Below are positions 1-5,970 of a DNA stretch of 6,052 bases, piece after piece. The DNA comes from B16-G9 sp964455635 (GTDB lineage Bacteria > Bacteroidota > Bacteroidia > Bacteroidales > F082). Under the pieces are notes generated by a model. It had not been told where the DNA came from and did no database searches. It saw only the letters and a list, made by a program, of their open reading frames with translations. How positions within the stretch are numbered: position 1 is the first letter of the stretch; each line of letters begins with the position of its first letter. The stretch is taken from positions 1 to 6,052 of the forward strand of contig CAYVWX010000198.1 in the NCBI GenBank assembly GCA_964455635.1, read 5' to 3'. Position numbers and translations under genes: made by a program.

Positions 1-921
1 GAAAAGCTCAGCCTTTTTATTAAAACCGAAGCAAAAGCTTTGGGTTTTTTTGATTGTGGTATTTCAAAAGTTGCGTTGTTAAAAAAGGATTCGGAACGGG
101 TGGAGCAATGGCTCGAAAACGGTCATCATGCATCCATGAAATACATGGAACGCAACCGCGAAAAAAGATACAATCCGGAGCTGTTGGTTGAAAAAGCAAA
201 AAGCGTTATTACGGTTCTTTACAACTATTTTCCGAAAACAAAAATTCCGCAGGAAAACAATTTTAAAATTTCAAAGTATGCCTACGGCATTGATTATCAT
301 TATGTAATTAAGAAAAAGCTGAATAAGCTTCTTGCTCTTATCGAAGAAAAAACCGGCGACAGGGTTGCCCGTGTTTTTGTTGACTCGGCACCGGTTCTCG
401 ACCGGGCATGGGCAGCGCAAAGCGGCCTTGGATTTATTGGAAAAAATACCCTGTTAATAAACAAAAAAGGAGGGTCGTTTTTTTTTATCGGACAAATTAT
501 TCTCGACCTTGATCTCGCATACAACAAAAACAACCATTTTACCAACTATTGCGGAACCTGCACGGCGTGTATCGATGTTTGTCCTACGCAGGCCCTTAAA
601 CCTTTCGAGGTGGATGCCCGTAAATGTATTTCGTTTTTAACCATCGAAAATCGTGACGAGATACCCGGTAAATTTAAAGGCAAAATGAACGATTGGATTT
701 TTGGTTGCGACCTGTGTCAGGATGTGTGCCCGTGGAACATCAGATTTGCCACGCCACATAACGAACCTTTGTTTGACCCTGCCCCCGAATTGGTTGCCAT
801 GCGCAAACCCCAATGGAAAAAACTGGACAAGCCAACTTTTAAGAAACTTTTTAAACACACTCCTGTTGAGCGTACCGGTTACAAAGGCCTGATGCGAAAC
901 ATTCATTTTACGGAAAAATAA
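1..921 (+). CDS. queG: Epoxyqueuosine reductase QueG (5'-truncated by window edge)
   Basis: QueG is a cytoplasmic, cobalamin- and 4Fe-4S-dependent enzyme that reduces epoxyqueuosine to queuosine at wobble position 34 of tRNAs for Asp, Asn, His and Tyr. The reading frame is open from base 1 and the family's N-terminal pattern (K-A-L-G-F-F-D-C-G-I) spans the first possible start, a TTG at 40, so the true start lies upstream and 306 codons are visible. Signs of identity: the conserved block DSAPVLDRAWAAQSGLGFIG (nt 382-441) of the DUF1730/QueG catalytic region; a first cluster motif CxxCxxCxxxCP starting near nt 550; and a second, C-x-x-C-x-x-x-C-P-W-N, near nt 706. It ends shortly after the ferredoxin-like domain with no HEAT-repeat extension as in Bacillus QueG, so it is the short form. 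It ends in TAA. No terminator is visible before the next locus. Identity is secure; nothing can be said about its promoter. Confidence 0.96.
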   Translation, partial: EKLSLFIKTEAKALGFFDCGISKVALLKKDSERVEQWLENGHHASMKYMERNREKRYNPELLVEKAKSVITVLYNYFPKTKIPQENNFKISKYAYGIDYHYVIKKKLNKLLALIEEKTGDRVARVFVDSAPVLDRAWAAQSGLGFIGKNTLLINKKGGSFFFIGQIILDLDLAYNKNNHFTNYCGTCTACIDVCPTQALKPFEVDARKCISFLTIENRDEIPGKFKGKMNDWIFGCDLCQDVCPWNIRFATPHNEPLFDPAPELVAMRKPQWKKLDKPTFKKLFKHTPVERTGYKGLMRNIHFTEK

Positions 922-971
922 ATCGGATTTTACAACGAGCGTAACAAAGATATGCTGTATTTTGAAAAAAA

Positions 972-997
972 TAATATTGCCACATAGGGCAACATTA
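972..997. promoter_or_regulatory. Palindromic candidate operator of the toxin-antitoxin locus
   Basis: Ten-base arms TAATATTGCC (972-981) and GGCAACATTA (988-997) are inverted repeats with one mismatch, separated by six bases. The palindrome ends 12 bases before the -7 box of the toxin gene and covers the zone where a -33 element would lie; no good TTTG is found there. XRE antitoxins typically repress their own operon by binding such palindromes, so I infer an autoregulatory operator. It is unlikely to be the queG terminator: no T-run follows and the stem has few G:C pairs. Confidence 0.5.
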
Positions 998-1009
998 AAA
1001 ATATGTTTG

Positions 1010-1017
1010 TATTTTTG
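1010..1017 (+). promoter_or_regulatory. Bacteroidota-type -7 box for the toxin-antitoxin locus
   Basis: TATTTTTG is a perfect match to TAnnTTTG, ending 14 bases before the first in-frame ATG (1032) and 20 bases before the second (1038). No -33 TTTG is seen at the usual 19-21 base spacing; the palindrome at 972-997 lies just upstream instead. Transcription would start near 1022-1025, giving a very short leader. Confidence 0.5.
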
Positions 1018-1037
1018 CGAAAGAAACAAAAATGTTA

Positions 1038-1385
1038 ATGGACAAAAGATATGAAGTTTATTTATCACCGGAAGCATAGACTTTTTATGATAAATTAGGG
1101 ACTAAAGAACAAAGAAAAATAGACTTTATAATTGACAAGGTGGAAATTAATCTTTTTGGAGACTGGTTTAAAAAATTGACTTCTTCAAATGGAATTTGGG
1201 AATTTGTTGTTGATTTTAGAGGTGTTTATCATCGGTTATTATCCTTTTTTGATACAGAAGAACCAAACGACCCTTTAATAATTGTAACTCACGGTTTCAA
1301 GAAAAAGACAAACAAAACCCCCAAAAATGAAATAGAAAAAGCAGAACGTTTTAAGAAAAAATATTTTTCAGAAAATAAAATATAG
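1038..1385 (+). pseudogene. RelE/HigB-like (phage Gp49-type) toxin gene, disrupted by in-frame TAG
   Basis: Read from ATG 1038 (or the in-frame ATG at 1032), the frame gives 13 residues (M-D-K-R-Y-E-V-Y-L-S-P-E-A), a TAG at 1077-1079, then 101 further codons to a TAG at 1383-1385. Ignoring the first TAG, the 116-codon frame has the shape of the RelE/HigB 'phage-derived Gp49-like' family: the N-terminal strand (YEVYLSPEA), a helix (FYDKLGTKEQRKIDFIIDKV), the core FKKL-x5-IWEF followed by YHRLLSFFD, and the C-terminal THGFKKKTNKTP, E-I-E-K-A and KKYF. Members are ribosome-dependent mRNA interferases. After IWEF a Val stands where relatives I recall have Arg, possibly further decay. A GTG at 1140 could start an 81-residue protein, but it would lack the first strand and helix and is unlikely to be active. 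The antitoxin gene follows after five bases. GC is low (about 30% in a hand-counted 60-base line). A sequencing error or stop-codon readthrough is the alternative. Confidence 0.78.
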
Positions 1386-1390
1386 AAATC

Positions 1391-1744
1391 ATGGAAAAAA
1401 GACGGGAACGGTTAAACAAAATGGGATTTATCTCACACAACGAACATAAAGACAAAGTTTATGGACCGAAAGGAAGTGAGGTCAGGGAACAGTATGAAAA
1501 AGATCTTAAAACTGAGTTAATTGGGGACTTTCTAAAGAAACTTAGAAAGCAAGAGAACCTGACACAGGAACAATTGGCTGAAATAATGAAAATAGACAAA
1601 TCATATATTTCAAAAATAGAAAACAATTTAAAAGAGACAAAATTTGGAACAATTCGAAGATATGTCGAAGCATTGAATGTCAGTAAAATGTCGTTGAATC
1701 TGGAATTTGACAATGGAAACTCAGAAACACTTCAATTAATTTGA
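1391..1744 (+). CDS. XRE-family (HigA-like) antitoxin / transcriptional repressor
   Basis: This 117-residue protein carries a helix-turn-helix of the Cro/C1 (XRE) type at about residues 45-98, with the signature LRKQENLTQEQLAEIMKI then a recognition helix D-K-S-Y-I-S-K-I-E-N (69-78). The preceding segment (Y-G-P-K-G-S-E-V-R-E-Q-Y-E-K-D-L, about 24-39) is a feature I associate with Bacteroidota antitoxins encoded directly after RelE-like toxins. The role inferred is to neutralise the toxin and repress the operon, probably at the palindrome at 972-997. The start at ATG 1391 is five bases after the toxin stop and has no Shine-Dalgarno; an internal ATG at 1421 (Met11) is an alternative that keeps the whole domain. 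Unlike the toxin, the frame is intact to its TGA. Hand-counted lines are about 28-33% GC, below the neighbouring genes, which fits horizontal acquisition. Confidence 0.85.
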   Translation: MEKRRERLNKMGFISHNEHKDKVYGPKGSEVREQYEKDLKTELIGDFLKKLRKQENLTQEQLAEIMKIDKSYISKIENNLKETKFGTIRRYVEALNVSKMSLNLEFDNGNSETLQLI

Positions 1745-1913
1745 CTTTTTGGAAAAAAAATGCAGTATAACAATGCATATCGCTTATGGGTGGCGAAGAA
1801 AGTAAACTTAAAAATATGGCACTAAACACAAATCGGTAGGGAAAGCAAGTTTCTGGTTTCAAAATTCAGCTACAAGCAATACACCAACCATTATTGACGT
1901 TTTCTTATAATCA
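1745..1913. other. Non-coding region between converging antitoxin and flavodoxin genes
   Basis: No convincing coding frame and no strong terminator hairpin are seen here. TTATGGGTGGCG (1784-1795) and CACCAACCATTA (1882-1893) form an imperfect inverted repeat (9 of 12 positions) about 86 bases apart, and CAAT/ATTG pairs lie outside these arms. The layout recalls a dispersed intergenic element or the recombination site of a small gene cassette, but canonical integron attC core sites are not recognisable. Function unknown. Confidence 0.35.
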
Positions 1914-2420
1914 CTAAATAAATTCTTTTTTTAATGCAGTTACCCAAGCTTTTACCCGTTTATCGGTTAAATCTTTTTGGGCGTGGTCGTCTATTACCAA
2001 TCCTACAAATTTTCCATCCTTTTCGGCAAGCGAAAAATAGTAATCGTAACCGTCAACAGGCCAAAAACCCACAACGGCATTTTTTTCGGGTAACCGGCAA
2101 AACAGGGTTCCCAACCCGTCCACAAAACTTTCGGGATACTCTTTTTGATCGCCTAAGCCAAACAGTGCCAGCTTGCGTTCAGAAAAATCAATTTCGGTAA
2201 GATTATCAATAAACCGCTCCCAGTCATCCTGCATTTCGCCAATTCCCCAGGCAGAGGTGCCGAAGATTAAATTTTTATACTTTTTCATATCCTCTACCGA
2301 GCTGTTTTTCAGGTTGTATATATCTACCCTGGCACTGCGTCCAAAAGCCTTTTTTATCTTTTCGGCCACTTTTTCCGTCATTCCGTATGTGGAGCCGTAA
2401 AACAATCCTATTGATTCCAT
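1914..2420 (-). CDS. fldA: Flavodoxin (long-chain, FMN-binding electron carrier)
   Basis: Flavodoxins are small cytoplasmic FMN proteins that carry low-potential electrons and can replace ferredoxin when iron is scarce. At 168 residues this matches the long-chain class. Visible motifs: the N-terminal phosphate-binding loop G-L-F-Y-G-S-T-Y-G-M-T-E (5-16), which has Tyr and Met where many family members have Thr and Asn (STTGNTE); the first FMN loop G-T-S-A-W-G-I-G-E with Trp58; and F-G-L-G-D-Q (87-92) followed by Tyr95, the usual isoalloxazine-stacking tyrosine. The characteristic long-chain insert follows (residues about 113-145, with DGYDYYFSLAEKDGKFVG). The gene starts at ATG 2420 in an AT-rich leader and ends in TAG backed by TGA. 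It lies 69 bases downstream of the LuxR-type gene on the same strand, with its own promoter at 2457-2487; readthrough from upstream remains possible because no terminator is seen in between. Confidence 0.95.
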   Translation of the reverse strand: MESIGLFYGSTYGMTEKVAEKIKKAFGRSARVDIYNLKNSSVEDMKKYKNLIFGTSAWGIGEMQDDWERFIDNLTEIDFSERKLALFGLGDQKEYPESFVDGLGTLFCRLPEKNAVVGFWPVDGYDYYFSLAEKDGKFVGLVIDDHAQKDLTDKRVKAWVTALKKEFI

Positions 2421-2456
2421 TTTATTTTCTATTTAGAATTATTACAAATAGTGTGG

Positions 2457-2487
2457 CAAAAATAGATTAAATCATTAAAGCAGCAAA
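2457..2487 (-). promoter_or_regulatory. Bacteroidota sigma promoter of the flavodoxin gene
   Basis: On the minus strand TTTG (2487-2484) is followed, after exactly 19 bases, by TATTTTTG (2464-2457). Both elements and the spacing match the Bacteroidota consensus TTTG-N19-21-TAnnTTTG. The -7 box ends 36 bases before ATG 2420. The -33 element abuts the stop codon of the upstream LuxR-type gene (2490-2492), so flavodoxin can be expressed independently of it. Confidence 0.7.
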
Positions 2488-2489
2488 AA

Positions 2490-3101
2490 TTAATGCCGTT
2501 TTTCTATCTCTGAAGGCAATACCAGTTTATTCATCATGGCATAAACCGTTAATCCCGAAACCGATTTTATGCCCAGTTTTTTGGTAATGTTTTTACGGTG
2601 GGTGGTAACGGTGTGTACGCTCAAAAACAGGCGGTCGGCAATTTGCTGGTTGGTAAGTCCGCAGGCTACATATTTTAAAATTTCGTTTTCCCTGATGCTG
2701 AGTTTTGTATCGGTTTCTTCCGGGTCGGGTTCCAATCCTTTTTCGTGCAGAATTTTTTTAACAAAACCCGTTAAAGCCATTTTATCCATGGTAACAGAAG
2801 CGGTTGCCTTTAATTTTCCTTTTACTTCCGGCGAGGGTTCGTTGGCAACAAGTGCACATACATATATTGAATTATCCCGGCTTAACTGTCGCAACAACGG
2901 TAAAATTGGTTTTCCATCCTCTTTGGGGATTATAAATACTATCTCGGGTTTTAATTCAATAATTTTATCGCCAAGTCCCGGTTCTGTTCCACAAAATGTT
3001 GCAACAACCGACACATAAGAAAATTCAGTTAAAAACACTTCCAGTCCGGCTTTTTCCAGAAAAGAGTCTCCTATTAATACTACTGAAACTATTCGCGTCA
3101 T
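2490..3101 (-). CDS. LuxR/NarL-type transcriptional regulator with degenerate receiver domain
   Basis: This 203-residue protein has the size and order of a NarL/FixJ response regulator: a receiver-like domain (about 1-120) and a C-terminal LuxR helix-turn-helix (about 133-195). The DNA-binding domain is canonical: L-S-I-R-E-N-E-I-L-K, then GLTNQQIADRLFLSVHTVTT and H-R-K-N-I-T-K-K-L-G-I-K-S. The receiver is not canonical. Only Asp12 remains of the acidic pair (I-G-D-S), and aligning P-E-I-V-F-I-I-P (52-59) with the usual P-D-V-V-L-L-D puts Ile58 at the phospho-acceptor position; the Lys near 107 is kept. I infer it is not controlled by ordinary Asp phosphorylation. The ATG overlaps nothing but follows the hemerythrin stop after one base (TAA-G-ATG), so the two are very likely translationally coupled. 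No histidine kinase gene is in the window. The target genes are unknown; flavodoxin and the operon itself are the obvious candidates. Confidence 0.9.
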   Translation of the reverse strand: MTRIVSVVLIGDSFLEKAGLEVFLTEFSYVSVVATFCGTEPGLGDKIIELKPEIVFIIPKEDGKPILPLLRQLSRDNSIYVCALVANEPSPEVKGKLKATASVTMDKMALTGFVKKILHEKGLEPDPEETDTKLSIRENEILKYVACGLTNQQIADRLFLSVHTVTTHRKNITKKLGIKSVSGLTVYAMMNKLVLPSEIEKRH

Positions 3102-3102
3102 C

Positions 3103-3834
3103 TTAGCCTGTTATTTGTTTATAAAGCAACTCCATTTCTTCCACCAGCGGCAGCAGTATTAAGTTTTCGATGCGCGAATGGTTGTTCAGGTCGTGCTCAA
3201 GTCCAAACAGTTCTCGCAATACAACAAAGCAATGGCTATCGTTTGATGTTTCGGGCAAATATTTTATTATCAGATTTTTCAAATCATAAAGTTTTTCTTC
3301 TACATTTTCGTGTTCCTGTTTATAGTTTGTAATACTGTAATTATTCATTTTTTTATAAAAATCAGTGGTTACAACTCCCGATTTTACAACGTTTTCAAGA
3401 GCTATAACATAAGGATAAACTACTTCTTCCTCCCTTTTAATATGATGGGTCAGTTCGCTGTTGTATTCTTTAAAAAAGTTAAGCAACAAAGCCAGCGTGC
3501 TGTTGTCGATGGTGCAATTTTTCCCCATATTTTCTATTTGAGTTTCGATAACCGGTAGCGCCTGGTTTAGATAATACTGATGTGCCTGTTTGAGATATCC
3601 TATCAGCAAAAACACCGGAAACTGTTTTAGCTGCTGTGCCGGAAAGTATTGACTGTCGTGAAATGTGTTAATAATCATCAGGAAAAAATCGACTTTTACT
3701 CCTTTTTCATTACACAGGGTCGCAATGGTTTTGTCGCCGACACCAATGTGTATGTTAAACCGGTTAATTACAGGCAACAATGTATAATCGTGATGGATTA
3801 TTTCGGCCAGTTTCATCTCTTTATCAATAAGCAT
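3103..3834 (-). CDS. Hemerythrin-domain protein, RIC/ScdA/YtfE-like
   Basis: The 243-residue product combines an N-terminal ScdA_N-like (DUF542) segment (about 7-50: MKLAEIIHHDYTLLPVINRF) with a C-terminal hemerythrin-like four-helix domain. The di-iron ligand pattern of E. coli YtfE (H, HxxxE, H, HxxxE) is present: His85, His131/Glu135 (H-I-K-R-E), His175 (Q-E-H-E-N) and His219/Glu223 (H-S-R-I-E). RIC proteins repair iron-sulfur clusters damaged by nitric oxide or oxidants; other hemerythrins sense or bind O2 or NO. The double cysteine of ScdA_N (Y-C-C-G-G in YtfE) is replaced by I-G-V-G-D, so the cysteine-based chemistry of true RIC is probably absent and I do not assign ric/ytfE. I chose ATG 3834 although the frame is open further upstream (ATG at 3873): a good -7 box at 3854-3861 would fall inside the longer version, and the family N-terminus starts here. 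The LuxR-type gene follows after one base, suggesting the two act together. Confidence 0.88.
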   Translation of the reverse strand: MLIDKEMKLAEIIHHDYTLLPVINRFNIHIGVGDKTIATLCNEKGVKVDFFLMIINTFHDSQYFPAQQLKQFPVFLLIGYLKQAHQYYLNQALPVIETQIENMGKNCTIDNSTLALLLNFFKEYNSELTHHIKREEEVVYPYVIALENVVKSGVVTTDFYKKMNNYSITNYKQEHENVEEKLYDLKNLIIKYLPETSNDSHCFVVLRELFGLEHDLNNHSRIENLILLPLVEEMELLYKQITG

Positions 3835-3853
3835 AACTATTACTTTTAGAGCA

Positions 3854-3887
3854 CAAAAATAGAGCGAATACACAAACCAACGACAAA
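3854..3887 (-). promoter_or_regulatory. Bacteroidota sigma promoter of the hemerythrin-luxR operon
   Basis: On the minus strand TTTG (3887-3884) is followed after 22 bases by TATTTTTG (3861-3854), a perfect TAnnTTTG. The spacing is slightly longer than the usual 19-21. The -7 box ends 19 bases before ATG 3834, a short leader like those of the toxin and hutU genes, which supports that start codon. Confidence 0.6.
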
Positions 3888-3900
3888 AAGAACAAATGTT

Positions 3901-3940
3901 AACCGGAAGCCCTATATTTTTTTAATTTTGAACCGGAAAC
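3901..3940. repeat. Direct repeat AACCGGAA(G/A)C bracketing the hutU -7 box
   Basis: AACCGGAAGC (3901-3910) and AACCGGAAAC (3931-3940) agree at 9 of 10 positions and start exactly 30 bases apart, about three helical turns. The first copy lies where the hutU -33 element should be; the second starts directly after the -7 box and covers the probable transcription start. This is a plausible operator pair for a hut regulator. AACCGG also occurs several times inside coding sequence here, so chance is possible. Confidence 0.35.
3923..3930 (+). promoter_or_regulatory. Bacteroidota-type -7 box of hutU
   Basis: TAATTTTG matches TAnnTTTG and ends 23 bases before ATG 3954. No clear TTTG lies 19-21 bases upstream, where one copy of the AACCGGAA repeat is found instead; this would fit a promoter that needs an activator or is blocked by a repressor. 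Confidence 0.55.
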
Positions 3941-3953
3941 AAAAACAGCAACC

Positions 3954-5960
3954 ATGAACGATTTTCAGAAAGCGATATTGGCAGGAATTCCTGATGAATT
4001 ACCTGCTCCAAAACCCTATGACAACCATGTTAATCATGCTCCCAATCGTAAACATATTTTGTCTTCGGATGAAAAGCGGTTGGCTTTAAAAAATGCATTG
4101 CGGTATTTTCCGGCGAAACATCATCAAATACTTGCCGTAGAGTTTGCCGATGAGTTGGAAAAATACGGCCGCATTTACATGTATCGTTTTCGTCCCGATT
4201 ACGAAATGTATGCTCGTCCCATCCACGAATATCCTGCAAAAACAAAGCAGGCTGCTGCCATTATGCTGATGATTCAAAATAACCTGAACCCTGCTGTGGC
4301 ACAGCATCCTCACGAACTTATTACTTACGGCGGCAATGGTGCGGTTTTTCAAAACTGGGCACAATATCTGCTTACCATGCATTATTTGGCCACTATGACC
4401 GAAGCGCAAACTCTTGCCATGTATTCGGGACATCCCATGGGACTTTTTCCTTCGCATAAAGATGCTCCCAGAGTTGTGGTTACCAATGGCATGGTTATTC
4501 CCAATTATTCGAGTCAGGATGAGTGGGAAAAATTTAATGCACTGGGAGTTTCGCAGTATGGCCAAATGACAGCCGGTTCGTATATGTATATCGGCCCGCA
4601 GGGCATTGTTCACGGTACCACCATTACTGTAATGAATGCTGCCCGCAAGGTGGCTAAGTCCGGCGAAGACCCTTTTAAAGGCAAATTGTTTGTTTCGTCG
4701 GGATTGGGTGGCATGTCGGGTGCACAGCCCAAAGCAGGAAATATTACCGGCGTTATTTCGGTGGTAGCCGAAGTAAATCCGGCAGCGGCACAAAAACGTC
4801 ATCAGCAAGGGTGGGTTGACGAAATTTTTGACAATATGGAGGCCTTAATCAACAGGGTAAAAAAAGCAAAAAAATCGAAAGAAACCGTGTCAATTGCTTA
4901 CGAAGGAAATATTGTAGAGGTTTGGGAGCAGTTTTACGAAGCCGGTATTTATATCGATTTGGGATCCGATCAAACCTCGTTGCACAATCCTTGGGCCGGT
5001 GGGTATTATCCGGTAGGCTTGTCGTTTGAAGAATCCAATAAATTGATGGTTGCCAATCCCGATGCCTTTAAAAAAGAGGTTCGGGAATCGTTACGCCGGC
5101 AGGTGGCAGCCATTAACAAGCATACTGCCAAAGGAACCTATTTTTTCGATTACGGCAACGCCTTCCTTTTGGAAGCTTCCCGTGCAGGTGCCGATGTTAT
5201 GGCTGAAAACGGCATTGATTTTAAATACAAATCGTATGTTCAGGATATTATGGGCCCCATGTTTTTTGATTATGGTTTTGGCCCTTTCAGATGGGTATGT
5301 ACTTCGGGAGATCCTAAGGACCTTGATATTACCGATAAAATTGCATCGGATGTTTTGGAAAAACTGATGAAGGAGTCGCCCGCACCCATTCAAAACCAAA
5401 TGGCCGACAATATTCAGTGGATTAAAGGTGCCCGCGAAAACAAACTGGTAGTGGGTTCGCAGGCCCGTATTTTGTACGCCGATGCGCAGGGACGAATACA
5501 GATTGCCACTGCGTTTAACAATGCCATTAAAAAGGGTATCTTATCTGCTCCGGTGGTGTTGGGGCGCGACCACCACGATGTATCGGGAACCGATTCTCCC
5601 TACCGTGAAACTTCCAATATTTATGACGGTTCGAGTTTTACGGCTGATATGGCCATTCAAAATGTCATTGGCGATTCGTTTCGTGGTGCTACCTGGGTAT
5701 CTATCCATAATGGCGGCGGGGTAGGCTGGGGAGAAGTAATTAACGGAGGATTCGGAATGGTGTTGGATGGCACTAACGATGCCCAACGCAGGTTGCAATC
5801 CATGTTGTTTTGGGATGTTAACAACGGTATTTCGCGTCGCAGCTGGGCACGTAACAACGGTGCTATGTTTGCCATAAAACGTCAAATGGAAAATACTCCG
5901 GAATTAAAAGTTACCTTTCCCAATATTGCAGACGACGAGTTGCTTAAAAACTTTTTTTAA
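3954..5960 (+). CDS. hutU: Urocanate hydratase (urocanase)
   Basis: Urocanase uses tightly bound NAD+ to hydrate urocanate to 4-imidazolone-5-propanoate, the second step of histidine degradation, in the cytoplasm. The 668-residue product carries the family motifs in order: Y-G-G-N-G (125-129), QMTAGSYMYIGPQGIVHGT (204-222), the NAD-binding G-G-M-S-G-A-Q (252-258), DQTSLHNP (339-346), FFDYGN (397-402), F-R-W-V-C-T-S-G-D-P (445-454) with Cys449 at the position I align with the conserved active-site Cys410 of Pseudomonas urocanase, and H-N-G-G-G-V-G-W-G (585-593). At 668 residues it is the long form, close to vertebrate UROC1 (about 676) rather than the roughly 557 residues of the Pseudomonas enzyme. 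The start ATG lies in an A-rich leader without Shine-Dalgarno, downstream of a -7 box. No other hut gene is in the window; partners (hutH, hutI, ftcD or hutG) would have to lie to the right. The hemerythrin operon is divergent on the left. Confidence 0.97.
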   Translation: MNDFQKAILAGIPDELPAPKPYDNHVNHAPNRKHILSSDEKRLALKNALRYFPAKHHQILAVEFADELEKYGRIYMYRFRPDYEMYARPIHEYPAKTKQAAAIMLMIQNNLNPAVAQHPHELITYGGNGAVFQNWAQYLLTMHYLATMTEAQTLAMYSGHPMGLFPSHKDAPRVVVTNGMVIPNYSSQDEWEKFNALGVSQYGQMTAGSYMYIGPQGIVHGTTITVMNAARKVAKSGEDPFKGKLFVSSGLGGMSGAQPKAGNITGVISVVAEVNPAAAQKRHQQGWVDEIFDNMEALINRVKKAKKSKETVSIAYEGNIVEVWEQFYEAGIYIDLGSDQTSLHNPWAGGYYPVGLSFEESNKLMVANPDAFKKEVRESLRRQVAAINKHTAKGTYFFDYGNAFLLEASRAGADVMAENGIDFKYKSYVQDIMGPMFFDYGFGPFRWVCTSGDPKDLDITDKIASDVLEKLMKESPAPIQNQMADNIQWIKGARENKLVVGSQARILYADAQGRIQIATAFNNAIKKGILSAPVVLGRDHHDVSGTDSPYRETSNIYDGSSFTADMAIQNVIGDSFRGATWVSIHNGGGVGWGEVINGGFGMVLDGTNDAQRRLQSMLFWDVNNGISRRSWARNNGAMFAIKRQMENTPELKVTFPNIADDELLKNFF

Positions 5961-5970
5961 TACAGTATAA

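Noticed and set aside
637..1077. A 146-codon minus-strand frame over the end of queG and the following gap
   Set aside because: Mostly antisense to the conserved queG cysteine region and without domain-like features.
1140..1385. An 81-codon frame starting with GTG as an independent small gene
   Set aside because: Its sequence is the C-terminal two thirds of the toxin; the same frame upstream, across one TAG, supplies the matching N-terminal strand and helix.
1745..1913. Integron attC site
   Set aside because: The required inverted core sites (RYYYAAC and GTTRRRY) could not be placed at both ends; only a loose inverted repeat is present.
3755..3767. AACCGGTT palindrome as another regulator site
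   Set aside because: It lies within the hemerythrin coding sequence, and CCGG-containing words are frequent in the coding regions here.
3835..3873. 13-residue N-terminal extension of the hemerythrin protein
   Set aside because: It overlaps a good -7 box (3854-3861) and does not resemble the start of ScdA_N-type proteins.
4086..4808. A 240-codon open frame on the minus strand inside hutU
   Set aside because: It lies fully opposite the well-supported urocanase and its translation shows no recognisable family features; a shadow frame.
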